64,000 nt of DNA, taken from assembly GCA_019242475.1 (NCBI GenBank), contig JAFAVK010000052.1, positions 55,359 through 119,358 on the forward strand, in the 5' to 3' direction. The notes beneath the pieces were generated by a model that ran no database searches, was not told the origin of the DNA, and saw only the letters and a list, made by a program, of their open reading frames with translations. The position numbers were made by a program, and so were the translations under genes. Shown piece after piece: positions 32,932 to 42,085 of the stretch. This DNA is from Acidobacteriota bacterium (GTDB taxonomy: Bacteria; Acidobacteriota; Blastocatellia; Pyrinomonadales; Pyrinomonadaceae). How positions within the stretch are numbered: position 1 is the stretch's first letter; each line of letters opens with the position of its first letter.

Positions 32932-33826
32932 TCAGCCGCCGAGGTTGATGTTGAAGCCGCCACCGCCGCCGCCGCCGCTCTGCGTCGGGAAGAAGGGCTT
33001 GAGCAGCCCCGCGAGCGCCGCGAGGTTCCGCGTCTGGATGAGAATCTCGCCCGGCCCCGAGAACTCCGCCACGACGCCCTCGCCGCTGACCATGCTGCGG
33101 AAGAAGCCGGCCGCGGCCTTGCGCAGAGTGTACTGCGTCGTTCCCTCCCAGGCGACGAGGTGCCCCGTGTCCACCACGTACCGCTCGCCCGCGGCGAGGC
33201 GCTTGCGGTGAATCGCTCCGAACGAAGAGAGGAGCAGCAGGCCCGTCCCGCTCACCTGAAGCACGAACAGCCCCTCGCCGCCGATAGAAGGTCTTGGCGC
33301 CGCCCCAGCGCGTGTCCACGTTCAGGCCGGCGTCGCCCGCGAGGTAGGAGCTGGACTGGACGTAGAAGAGCTGATTATTCATCTCGATGGCGGCGATGTC
33401 GCCGGGGCTGCCCGGGGCGAAAGTGACTTCGCCGGGGCCGCCGCGCGCCGTGAAGGTCGAGACGAAGGCCGACTCGCCGCCGACGGCGCGCTTCAAAGCG
33501 CCCATCAATCCGCCCTTCATCTGCGACTGCAACTCCACGTTGGCAGACATTGAGACCATCGCGCCCGCCTCGGCCAGAATCGACTGCTCGGCCGCGAGCT
33601 GCACGACGGCCAGCGCGAACGAGGGCTGGTGGAGGATTTCGTAAGAGTAGCCGCGCCCCTGGCCGCGCGCGTCGTCGTCGATCTTGATTCCGCCGCCGGA
33701 CGGGGCGGACTGGTACTGGGGTTGAGGTTGCGGCTGCGGCGCCTCGGCCGCCGCGACGGTGGCGCCGCAGGCGCCGCAGAATTTCGCGCCGGGCACGAGG
33801 CCGGCGCCGCATTTAGGACAGTTCAT
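32932..33826 (-). pseudogene. AIM24-family protein with N-terminal zinc ribbon, interrupted by +1 frameshift near 33280
   Basis: N part ORF 32918..33826 (MNCPKCGAGLVPGAKFCGACG...VDTRWGGAKTFY) and C part ORF 32932..33264 (LQVSGTGLLLLSSFGAIHRKRLAAGERYVVDTGHLVAWEG) lie in different frames of one family. Confidence 0.8.
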
Positions 33827-34362
33827 ACACTCTCCCCTTCGGCCCTCTCCGCGATGATCCGCACGGCCTCCTCCGGCGTGTTGACGAAGTCGAGGAGAGC
33901 CACGTCCTGCTCGCTCACCACGAGGTTCTCCCTGAACGACTCGATGACCCTCGGCCAGAAGTCCCCGAGCAGCACGAGCGGGCGCGGCTCGATGACTCTG
34001 GTCTGGAGCTTGTTCCAGACGAGCGAGAGTTCGGTCACCGTCCCGGCGCCGCCGCGCAGGGCGATGAAGCCGACCGAGCGCTCGATCAAATTCTGAAGTC
34101 TCTCATAGAAGTGTGCGCTCGCGACCTTCTCCGTCAGATAGCGGTTGGGCTCGGACTTGAACTGGTTCATGAGGATGCCGAGCACGCGGCCGCCGCGCTC
34201 GTGCGCCCCGCGGCTCGCACCCTCCATCACGCCCAGGTAACCGCCCGTGCAGATGGTGTAGCCGCGCTCCGCGAGGAGCTGCCCGAGCCGCACCGCCTGC
34301 CCGTACTCCTCGCTCTCCTCGCCGCACTTCGCGCCGCCGAATATCGTGACGATCTTTTCCAT
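33823..34362 (-). CDS. LOG family / TIGR00730 Rossmann-fold protein
   Basis: TICTGGYLGVMEGASRGAHERGG; FIALRGGAGTVTELSLVWNKLQ. Confidence 0.85.
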   Translation of the reverse strand: MEKIVTIFGGAKCGEESEEYGQAVRLGQLLAERGYTICTGGYLGVMEGASRGAHERGGRVLGILMNQFKSEPNRYLTEKVASAHFYERLQNLIERSVGFIALRGGAGTVTELSLVWNKLQTRVIEPRPLVLLGDFWPRVIESFRENLVVSEQDVALLDFVNTPEEAVRIIAERAEGESV

Positions 34363-34369
34363 GAGAGCT

Positions 34370-35683
34370 TCAAGGTCTCAGCCTGTAGAGCATCCGCGGG
34401 AACGGGATGGTCTCGCGGATGTGCTCAATGCCGCACATCCAGGCGACGCAGCGCTCGATGCCCATGCCGAAGCCCGCGTGCGGGACGCTGCCGTAGCGGC
34501 GCAGGTCTAAGTACCATTCGAAAGCCTCGCGCGGCAGGTCGTGCAGTTTGAGCTGCTCTTCGAGGAATTCGAGCGAGGTGGCACGCTCGCCGCCTCCGAT
34601 GACCTCGCCGTAGCCCTCGGGCGCGAGCACGTCCACGCCGAGCGCCAAGTCGTCGCGCTCCGGGTCGCGCTTCATGTAGAAGGCTTTGACGGCCGCGGGG
34701 TAGCGGTGCACCATGACCGGCCGGTCGAAGCGCGAGGAGATGTAGGTCTCGTCGGGCGCGCCGAAGTCGCCGCCCCATTCGAACTTCTGCTCAAGCTCGC
34801 CGCGCCCGTGCCCCTCGTGCAGAATCTTCACCGCGTCGTCGTAGTGCACGCGCGGGAACGGCGGCACAATCGCTTCGAGCTTCGACGTGTCGCGCTCGAG
34901 CACCTTCAGCTCCTCCCGCCGCTCTTCGAGCACGCGCGCGGCGATGGAGGAGAGGAAGCGCTCGCTCAAGTCCATCACGTCGTCGAGCGTGGCGTAGGCC
35001 ATCTCGGGCTCGACCATCCAGAACTCCGTGAGGTGGCGGCGCGTCTTCGAGCGCTCGGCGCGGAAGGTCGGGCCGAAGCAGTAGACCTTGCCGAAGGCCG
35101 CGGCCGTCGCCTCGTTGTAGAGCTGGCCCGACTGCGAGAGGTACGCCTTCTCGTCGCCGAAGTAATCGACCTCGAAGAGCGTGGTCGTGCCCTCGCACGC
35201 CGCGGGCGTGAGGATCGGCGTGTCGCAGAGGATGTGGCCGTCGCGGTTGAGGAAGTCTCGGACGGCGTTGACGACCGTGTGGCGCACGAGCAGGATCGCG
35301 TGCTGGCGGCGCGAGCGGAGCCAGAGGTGGCGGTGATCCATGAGGAACTCCGTCCCGTGCTCCTTCGGCGTGATGGGGTAGCCCTCGACGCTCTGTGTGA
35401 TCTGTGCGTCGGCCACGTCGATCTCGAAGCCGCCCGGGGCGCGCTCGTCGGCGCGCACGGTGCCGCGGACGGTGACGGCCGACTCCTGGCCGGCGTGGCC
35501 GAGCGCCTCCCAGACCTCGGGCGCGACCGCTTTTTTGAGCACGACGCACTGGACGACGCCCGTCCCGTCGCGCAGCTGCGGGAACATGAGCTTGCCGCTC
35601 GAACGCATGTTGTAGACCCAGCCCCGCACCGTGACCTCTTCGCCCGCGTGCCCTGAAAGCTGGTTGATGTAGACCTTTTGCAT
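34370..35683 (-). CDS. asnS: Asparagine--tRNA ligase
   Basis: [72 protein letters not shown]. Confidence 0.95.
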   Translation of the reverse strand: MQKVYINQLSGHAGEEVTVRGWVYNMRSSGKLMFPQLRDGTGVVQCVVLKKAVAPEVWEALGHAGQESAVTVRGTVRADERAPGGFEIDVADAQITQSVEGYPITPKEHGTEFLMDHRHLWLRSRRQHAILLVRHTVVNAVRDFLNRDGHILCDTPILTPAACEGTTTLFEVDYFGDEKAYLSQSGQLYNEATAAAFGKVYCFGPTFRAERSKTRRHLTEFWMVEPEMAYATLDDVMDLSERFLSSIAARVLEERREELKVLERDTSKLEAIVPPFPRVHYDDAVKILHEGHGRGELEQKFEWGGDFGAPDETYISSRFDRPVMVHRYPAAVKAFYMKRDPERDDLALGVDVLAPEGYGEVIGGGERATSLEFLEEQLKLHDLPREAFEWYLDLRRYGSVPHAGFGMGIERCVAWMCGIEHIRETIPFPRMLYRLRP

Positions 35684-35758
35684 CTCTGTTTTAAGAACCG
35701 GGCGGCGACGACTCCGAATCCCGACGCGCGCCGCCCTGCCTCCCCTCGGGTCTTTGAA

Positions 35759-36835
35759 TCAGGTGTTGTCATCTCCCGCGGCCGGCGGCTCCGCCCCGTT
35801 CAAACGCGCGCGTAGCGTCGAGCGCAGAAGGGGGAAGCGGCCGAGCCATTCGGCGGCCTGGACGACGATTTCGAGCATCGGGTTGATGAACTGCGCGTAG
35901 GTCTCGCCGCGCCCGGCGACGGCCGTCTGGTAGGAGAAGGTGCCGACGGCCTTCAGACATCGCTGGACGGTCATCAGGCGGAACTCGTAGGCGAAGTCGT
36001 CCGGGTCGATGGGGTCGAGCCCGCGCGCGCGCCGCTCGTCGAGGAAGAAGAGGCGGCGCTCGCGCACCTCCGCGAGCGAGGGCATCGAAGTCCTCCGGTC
36101 GAGCAGGAGCGAGACGAGGTCGTAGCTCGCCGGCCCCATGCGCGCGTCCTGGTAGTCGATGATGCGCAGGCGCCCCTGCTTGTCCACCATCAAATTTGAA
36201 GGATGAAAGTCGCGGTGGCAGAGCGTCCGCGGGCGGCCGGCGAGTTCCGCCGCCACGTCGTTCAATTCGGCCTTCAACTGCGCCTCGTCGCCGTGCCTGA
36301 AGGTCTCCCCGCGCAGGCTCTTGAAGTAGTGCTCGAAGAAGTAGTCCAGCTCCCAGGAGAGCTTCGCCTCGTCGAAGGCGAGGCGGCTGGCGACGGAGTC
36401 GCGCTCCCTTGCGAGCGCGGTCGCGGCCTGTATGTCGGCGATGACGGAGATGGCCTGCTCCAGGTACGACTCGCGCTCGTCCTCGGAGGCGGTCTCGAAG
36501 ACGCGCCGGAGCTGCCGGTCGCCGAAGTCCTCCTGGACGATGATGCCGTTCAAAGGGTCAACGTCCAGAATCGAAGGGACGGGCAGGCCGGCCTCCGTGA
36601 AGAGGCGCGTCACGTCCATGAAGGGGTGTATCTCGGGGTCGAAGGGCTCCGGGTAGACGGCGGCGACGGCCTTCGAGTTCTTCCAGGGGATGCGGAAGTA
36701 TTCGCGCGTGGAGGCGTCGGGCGTGAGCGCGAGCACCTGTTCCGCGTCGCCCCCGAGACGTGCGACGTACTCCGACAGGCGCTCGCGCGCCGAGGTGCGG
36801 AAGGCGTTCGGGGTGATCTGCGAAGGGTGATGCAT
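35759..36835 (-). CDS. Aminoglycoside phosphotransferase-fold kinase, AmgK-like
   Basis: DASTREYFRIP, QEDFGDRQL, LCHRDFHPSNLMVDKQGRLRIIDYQDARMGPASYDLVSLL; adjacent to sugar nucleotidyltransferase. Confidence 0.8.
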   Translation of the reverse strand: MHHPSQITPNAFRTSARERLSEYVARLGGDAEQVLALTPDASTREYFRIPWKNSKAVAAVYPEPFDPEIHPFMDVTRLFTEAGLPVPSILDVDPLNGIIVQEDFGDRQLRRVFETASEDERESYLEQAISVIADIQAATALARERDSVASRLAFDEAKLSWELDYFFEHYFKSLRGETFRHGDEAQLKAELNDVAAELAGRPRTLCHRDFHPSNLMVDKQGRLRIIDYQDARMGPASYDLVSLLLDRRTSMPSLAEVRERRLFFLDERRARGLDPIDPDDFAYEFRLMTVQRCLKAVGTFSYQTAVAGRGETYAQFINPMLEIVVQAAEWLGRFPLLRSTLRARLNGAEPPAAGDDNT

Positions 36836-36840
36836 AGGAG

Positions 36841-36918
36841 CGTGAACCGTGAACCGTAAACCGTGACGAGATAAGAACGGGTTTCCGTCTCGTCACGGTT
36901 TACGGTTCACGGTTTACG
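36841..36918. repeat. Heptad inverted-repeat element B (GTRAACC unit)
   Basis: Arms 36841-36870 / 36889-36918, one G/T mismatch. Confidence 0.95.
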
Positions 36919-36956
36919 ATTCATCTTTATACGCTTGGCGGCGCGCGTGGATTGTA

Positions 36957-38012
36957 TCACTCAGGTATTGGCGCCACAAAATTTGAGCCGCGGAACTCGC
37001 CCTGTAAGCCCTTCTCCGGGCGCTCGGCGCCGCGCGCGAGTTCGGCGCGGACGACGGCGACGTTGTCGAAGACTTCGCCGGGGCCGACGCGGACGCCCGC
37101 GCCGAGCACGGAGCGACTGACGCGCGCGCCGCGTGCGACCCGGACGTTCTCCCACAGGACGCTCTCCGTGACGCCGGCACCGACTTCGACGACTGAGCCT
37201 TCGCCGAGTTCTACGTCTCGCCCCTCGCGCTTCAAGAGCGTGACGCTCGTGTCCAGGTAGCGGCGGACGGTCGAGAGTTCGTACCAGGCGCCCCGCGCGA
37301 CGTGCGCCGCGACGCGTTCGCCGCGCGCGATGGCGGGGACGTACACGTCCGTCACGGAGTGCGAGAAGACGCCCGGCGGGATGTATTTGAAGACCCTCGG
37401 GTCGAGGATTTGAATGCCCGTGAACATGAGGGGCGCCCCGACCGCATCACTCTCATCCGCCAACGCCGCCCCCCCGCCCCGAGAGTCTGACTCACTCTTT
37501 GGAGCAGCGCCGGGGGCGCCGCCGGCCTTATCGGACGCGGGGTAGCCGCCGAAGCCTTCGACGAGGCCGTCCCGGACGTGGACGACGCTGTAGCGCTCGC
37601 GCGCGGGGTTCGGCCGCAGCACGAGCGTGGCGAGCGCCCCCGTCCGCCGGTGCGTCTCAAGCGCCTCGCCGAGGTCGATGTCGGTGGCGAGCTTGCCGTT
37701 GATGACGACGAAGTGGTCGCCGTCCAGGAGGTGTCGCGCGTTGCCGATGGCGCCGCTCGTGCCGAGGATGACGGGCTCTTCGACGTAGTGGAAGCGGACG
37801 CCGAACCGGCTGCCGTCGCCGAGCGCGGCGCGGACGGACTCGGGCTGGTGGTGCAAATTGACGACGATGTCGTCGAAGCCGTAGCCGGCCAGGTACTCCG
37901 CGACGTAGCCGATCAGCGGCCGCCCCATGAAGGGGATGGCCGGCTTGGTGCGGTCAATCGTCAAAGGCCACAGCCGCGTCCCGTAGCCCGCGGCGAGAAT
38001 CATCGCGCGCAT
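36957..38012 (-). CDS. Sugar-1-phosphate nucleotidyltransferase, MurU-like
   Basis: MRAMILAAGYGTRLWPLTIDRTKPAIPFMGRPLIGYVAEYL; C-terminal hexapeptide-like repeats. Confidence 0.85.
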   Translation of the reverse strand: MRAMILAAGYGTRLWPLTIDRTKPAIPFMGRPLIGYVAEYLAGYGFDDIVVNLHHQPESVRAALGDGSRFGVRFHYVEEPVILGTSGAIGNARHLLDGDHFVVINGKLATDIDLGEALETHRRTGALATLVLRPNPARERYSVVHVRDGLVEGFGGYPASDKAGGAPGAAPKSESDSRGGGAALADESDAVGAPLMFTGIQILDPRVFKYIPPGVFSHSVTDVYVPAIARGERVAAHVARGAWYELSTVRRYLDTSVTLLKREGRDVELGEGSVVEVGAGVTESVLWENVRVARGARVSRSVLGAGVRVGPGEVFDNVAVVRAELARGAERPEKGLQGEFRGSNFVAPIPE

Positions 38013-38334
38013 GAAACCTTCGGAGCCCCCTCACAGTCCGTCTCGAAAGCAGTTCCGGAGAACTTAGCACACGAGCACGCCGCGCATGAAAGAGGCCCGC
38101 CGCACGCGCCGCCCCGCTCCCCGTGGCCGATTTGTCTGCCCGGACAAAAACGCCACAGCCGCCGGGCCGCGCCGGGGCGTCCGCCTCACCTCCTCAAACG
38201 CTATTTACCCGCTGAAATTGGGGGGCGGGGCGGCGGATGCGTCTTGGCCCATCGCTTGCCAACCGTTAGGGCGTTAAGGCTCGGAGGGCTTCCGGCCTTC
38301 CTGCGGGATTCAAACTTCTCAAGAGGAGACGACG

Positions 38335-38583
38335 ATGAAGAACGTTCTGACGAAGACTTTTCTGACGCTGGCGCTGGCCGTCACGGCCGGGACGCCGGCC
38401 GCCTTCGCCAAAGGCAAGAAGCCGAAGCACAGCGCCGAGCACGTGGCGGCGGTGAAGAAGTGCAACGACGATTACAACGCGGCGATCAAGGCGGCCAGGA
38501 GCCTGAAGGGCAAGGAGCGCGCGGCCGCGCAGGCCAAGGCCAAGGCCGACAAGAAGCAGTGCCTCGCCGCGGCCCCGAAGTAA
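38335..38583 (+). CDS. Small secreted Lys/Ala-rich protein with two Cys
   Basis: MKNVLTKTFLTLALAVTAGTPAAFAKGKKPK signal peptide; GAGGAGA ribosome-binding site. Confidence 0.65.
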   Translation: MKNVLTKTFLTLALAVTAGTPAAFAKGKKPKHSAEHVAAVKKCNDDYNAAIKAARSLKGKERAAAQAKAKADKKQCLAAAPK

Positions 38584-38649
38584 GGTTCCGTTCGTAACGG
38601 GAACGTGTCGCCGCCGGGCTTCCCCCGACAAACTCCGGCCGGCGCGCGC

Positions 38650-38685
38650 GGGGCACGACCCTTTCATCGGTCTCGGTCGTGCCCC
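38650..38685. terminator. Terminator-like hairpin
   Basis: ggggcacgacc / ggtcgtgcccc, 11-bp arms. Confidence 0.55.
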
Positions 38686-38694
38686 ACGCATGTT

Positions 38695-38748
38695 CAGCAG
38701 GCAGCAGGCGGTTGAAAGAAAGGTCTTTCAACCGCCTGCTGCCTGCTG
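38695..38748. repeat. Heptad-type inverted-repeat element C (CAGCAGG unit)
   Basis: 25-nt perfect arms 38695-38719 / 38724-38748. Confidence 0.9.
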
Positions 38749-38755
38749 TCTACTT

Positions 38756-39379
38756 TCAGGAAGCCTGCGCGGCGTCGCGGATGGTGAGGTCGAAGGTGCC
38801 GGGGGCGACCTTGCGGAAGCGGCGGTTGCGGTTGAGCGAGACGGCGATGCTGATGGTCGGGTTCTGGCCGGTGAACTGAAAGCCGCCTTCGAGCAGCCGG
38901 TTGTAAAGCTCGTTGACGTGGAGCGGCCCGCCCGACTCGCGCAGGAGGACGGCCGCGGCGTGCGGGATGGTGCGCTCGAAGAAGCGGTCGCTCTTCGGCG
39001 CGATGTCGGAACGAATCGGCGGAATGTGGTGGCGGAAGTGGTGCTCCTGTTGCTGCGGCGGGCTCTGCGCGTAGGGCACGTGGGCCTGCGGCGCCTGCGT
39101 GGTGGCCCGCGCGTTGGCCGCCGCGTCGCGGCGGAGCGCGAACTCGATCTCGGCGTCCGAAGGCGGGGCGGCCGACTGCGCCGCGCCGAACATCGAGGAG
39201 AGGATGCGAAACATCGCATTCTCTGTGTGGCTGATGACGGCGTCGATCTCGTTCAGCTCGGTGCGGACGCGCTCGGCCTCGGCCTCAAGGTCTGCCAGCC
39301 GCGACGCGCGGCGCGTGCGCGCCTCGCGCGATTGCCTCAGCGTGTTCTCCAGCGTGGCGAGAAGATTTTCGTCAGGCAT
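38756..39379 (-). CDS. Coiled-coil protein with C-terminal HARE-HTH-like winged helix
   Basis: AAAVLLRESGGPLHVNELYNRLLEGGFQFTGQNPTISIAVSLNRNRRFRKVAPGTFDL. Confidence 0.65.
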   Translation of the reverse strand: MPDENLLATLENTLRQSREARTRRASRLADLEAEAERVRTELNEIDAVISHTENAMFRILSSMFGAAQSAAPPSDAEIEFALRRDAAANARATTQAPQAHVPYAQSPPQQQEHHFRHHIPPIRSDIAPKSDRFFERTIPHAAAVLLRESGGPLHVNELYNRLLEGGFQFTGQNPTISIAVSLNRNRRFRKVAPGTFDLTIRDAAQAS

Positions 39380-39399
39380 TGTTGGCCGTTAGCTATTGA

Positions 39400-39450
39400 C
39401 TGTTGGCTTTTAGCTTCTTCGTCGGTTGGCTGAAAGCTAACAGCCAACAG
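39400..39450. repeat. Heptad-type inverted-repeat element D (CTGTTGG/CTGTTAG unit)
   Basis: Arms 39400-39416 / 39434-39450, 16 of 17 paired. Confidence 0.8.
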
Positions 39451-39456
39451 CTTCCC

Positions 39457-40476
39457 TCACATCTCTCTCTCCAAAATGTACGAGGGGATGGAGCGGAGGC
39501 CGTCGGTGTACTTGGACGGCTCAACCTCCGCGAGGGCCTGGACAGCGGCCTCGGCGTAGGAGGTCGCGGCGGCACGCGCGCGTTCGAGGGCGCCGCCCTT
39601 CTCGGCGGCGCGGACGAGGGCGTCGCGCGTGAACTCGCCGTAGGCGCCTTCGCGCATCACCGACTGCACGCCGGCCTTCATCCGCGGCTCCTCGGCGAGC
39701 AGGTGAATGAGGGGCAGCGTGACCTTCCCTTCCAGAAGGTCTGCGCCCGCGGCCTTCCCCAGAGCGTCTTCGTCCGAGGTGAAGTCGAGCAGGTCGTCCA
39801 CGAGTTGGAAGGCCGTGCCCAGGTTCATGCCGTAGTCGCGCAGCGCCCGACTCTGCGAAGGGTTCGCGCCGCCGAGGATGGCGCCGATCTCGCAGCACGC
39901 GCTGAAGAGGTACGCGGTCTTGCGCCGGAGCACGTCGTAGTACTGCTCCTCGGTCACGTCGGCGCGGCCGAGCAGGGTCAACTGTAGCAGCTCGCCCTCG
40001 GTCATCTTCCGCGTGACGTTGGTCAGGATGTCGAGGATTTCGAGCGAGCGCTCTTTCAGACTCGTCTCGAAGGCAGACATGTAGAGCCAGTCGCCCATGA
40101 GCACGGCCGTCTGGTTGCCGAAGCGCGAGTTGATGGAGGGGCGGTTGCGGCGCGTCTCGGCGTTGTCGATGATGTCGTCGTGGACGAGCGTGGCCGTGTG
40201 GAGGAACTCCATCACGGTCGCCATCCGCACGACGTTCGGGCGCGAGGCGTCGCCGCCGACGGCCGCGGCCGAGAGCAGCGTCAGCGCCGGGCGCACGCGC
40301 TTGCCGCCCGAGGCGCGCAGGTAGTCGCCGATGTAGGCGATGACCTGGATGTTCGAGCGCGCCTGCCGCTCGAACTCCTGCTCGACGAGCGCCAGCTCAG
40401 CCGCGACCAGACTGAAGATGCGCCGCGCCGTCAAACGCTGCGCCTCGACCGCCGCTGTGTTACCGGAAGTGTTCAT
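39457..40476 (-). CDS. Polyprenyl (octaprenyl-type) diphosphate synthase
   Basis: GGKRVRPALTLLSAAAV, TATLVHDDIIDNAETRRNRPSINSRFGNQTAVLMGDW, FQLVDDLLDFTSD. Confidence 0.93.
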   Translation of the reverse strand: MNTSGNTAAVEAQRLTARRIFSLVAAELALVEQEFERQARSNIQVIAYIGDYLRASGGKRVRPALTLLSAAAVGGDASRPNVVRMATVMEFLHTATLVHDDIIDNAETRRNRPSINSRFGNQTAVLMGDWLYMSAFETSLKERSLEILDILTNVTRKMTEGELLQLTLLGRADVTEEQYYDVLRRKTAYLFSACCEIGAILGGANPSQSRALRDYGMNLGTAFQLVDDLLDFTSDEDALGKAAGADLLEGKVTLPLIHLLAEEPRMKAGVQSVMREGAYGEFTRDALVRAAEKGGALERARAAATSYAEAAVQALAEVEPSKYTDGLRSIPSYILEREM

Positions 40477-40478
40477 AT

Positions 40479-40562
40479 GTGATGAGTGATGAGTGATGAG
40501 TGATGAGTGATGAGTGAAAGCAAGCTGCCTTCACTCATCACTCATCACTCATCACTCATCAC
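40479..40562. repeat. Heptad inverted-repeat element E (TGATGAG unit)
   Basis: 33-nt perfect arms 40486-40518 / 40530-40562; five tandem units on left side. Confidence 0.97.
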
Positions 40563-41063
40563 TTAGTTCGTCCTGTAGTTCGTGTACTGCATGTTGATGC
40601 CGAAGTCTTTCGACTTGAGCTGGGCGACTACATCCTGAAGGATGTCTCGGTCGCGCCCCGTGACGCGGACGGTGTCGCCCTGAATGGCGGCCTGGACTTT
40701 GAGCTTCGACTCCTTGATGAACTTGACGATCTCCTTGGCCTTGTCCGAGGGGATGCCCTGCTGGATGGCCGCGTGCTGGCGGACGGTGCCGCCCGCGGCG
40801 GGCTCGACGCGCCCGTAGGAGAGGGCCTTGAGCGGCACGCTCCGCCGCACGAGCTTCTGCTGGAGGATGTCGTTCATGTTCCGCAGCTTGGTCTCGTCCT
40901 CGGCCGAGAGGATCAGCTCCTCCTCGCCTTCGAGCCTCACCTCGGCGCGGCTCCCCTTGAAGTCGAAGCGCTGCCTGACCTCCTTCATGGTCTGGTCGAG
41001 CGCGTTCTTGACCTCCGCCATCTCCACCTTCGAGACGATGTCGAATGAGTTCTGCTGGGCCAT
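40563..41063 (-). CDS. yajQ: YajQ family nucleotide (c-di-GMP)-binding protein
   Basis: MAQQNSFDIVSKVEMAEVKNALDQTMKEVRQRFDFKGS. Confidence 0.93.
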   Translation of the reverse strand: MAQQNSFDIVSKVEMAEVKNALDQTMKEVRQRFDFKGSRAEVRLEGEEELILSAEDETKLRNMNDILQQKLVRRSVPLKALSYGRVEPAAGGTVRQHAAIQQGIPSDKAKEIVKFIKESKLKVQAAIQGDTVRVTGRDRDILQDVVAQLKSKDFGINMQYTNYRTN

Positions 41064-41175
41064 AAGAAGTGAAAAGTTACCGCGAACCCGCCGGGGCTTT
41101 TATAACATTTACGGGCGGGGAGGAAAAGTTGATTGTGCCGTCCGGCGCAAGGCCGCCCGCGTCCGGACGGGCGCT

Positions 41176-41964
41176 TCAGGCCGGCCCGACGCCGAAGAGG
41201 CGCGTGAAGTTTTCGGAGGTGGCGCGCCCGAACTCTTCGGCGGTGAGGCCGCGCAGGTCGGCGAGGAAGCGCGCCGTCGCGGCGACGTAGGCCGGCTCGT
41301 TGCGGCGCCCGCGGTGCGGCACGGGCGCGAGGTACGGGCAGTCGGTCTCGACGAGCAGCCTGTCGAGGGGGACTGTCCGCGCGACCTCGCGCAGCGCGTC
41401 CGCCTTCTTGAAGGTGACGTTCCCGGCGAAGGAGATGTAGAAGCCGAGCGCGAGCGCCCCTTCCGCCAGCGCAGGCCCGCCGCCGAAGCAGTGCATGACG
41501 CCGCCCCGTACCGTTTCTGCGTACTCGTGACGGAGGATTTCCAACGTATCATCATCCGCCTCGCGCGAATGGATAATGACGGGAAGCGCGAGGCTTTTCG
41601 CCAACCGCAACTGCCGCGCGAAGACCTCCCGTTGCACCTCCCGCGGCGAGTTGTCGTAGTGGTAGTCGAGTCCTATCTCCCCGAGAGCGACGGCGCGGGT
41701 GCTACCGTGGAGAAGGTCAGCCACATAATACTCTGTAGAGTCGTCGTAGCTCCTGGCGTCGTGCGGATGCACGCCGACGGCGAAGTACACATCTTCGTAA
41801 GTCTCCGCCACTCTCAAAGCACGCTCGAAATTTCCCCCGTGCGGGTCGCCCGTCCCCACGTTCAGGATCGCGTGCACGCCCGCCTCACGCGCCCGCACCA
41901 CGACCTCGCCGCGGTCGGCGTCGAACTCCTCCCCGTCAATGTGGGCGTGGGAATCGATGAACAT
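41176..41964 (-). CDS. tatD: TatD family hydrolase (ORF open to 42033; MFIDSHAH start preferred)
   Basis: MFIDSHAHIDGEEFDADR, AVGVHPHDA, GEIGLDYHYD, LVETDCPYLAP. Confidence 0.93.
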   Translation of the reverse strand: MFIDSHAHIDGEEFDADRGEVVVRAREAGVHAILNVGTGDPHGGNFERALRVAETYEDVYFAVGVHPHDARSYDDSTEYYVADLLHGSTRAVALGEIGLDYHYDNSPREVQREVFARQLRLAKSLALPVIIHSREADDDTLEILRHEYAETVRGGVMHCFGGGPALAEGALALGFYISFAGNVTFKKADALREVARTVPLDRLLVETDCPYLAPVPHRGRRNEPAYVAATARFLADLRGLTAEEFGRATSENFTRLFGVGPA

Positions 41965-42085
41965 AGTAGGCAGTAGGCAGATGGCAGCAGGCAGTACGCT
42001 CCGCGTTAAGTGTGTTGAAGGGACAATGCGCAATTTTAGACAGCAGGGCTCTTAACTGCCTACTGCCATCTGCCTACTGCCTACT
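41965..42085. repeat. Heptad inverted-repeat element F (CAGTAGG unit), 3' of metG
   Basis: 31-nt arms 41965-41995 / 42055-42085, one mismatch; includes metG stop codon. Confidence 0.95.

Noticed and set aside
40479-40562. Possible CRISPR-like array (tandem TGATGAG repeats)
   Set aside because: Units are 7 bp without unique spacers and the second half is inverted; no cas genes in the window.
41965-42033. N-terminal extension of the TatD ORF (MRIVPSTHLTRSVLPAAICLLPT)
   Set aside because: Encoded by heptad hairpin F; MFIDSHAH is the family-typical start.
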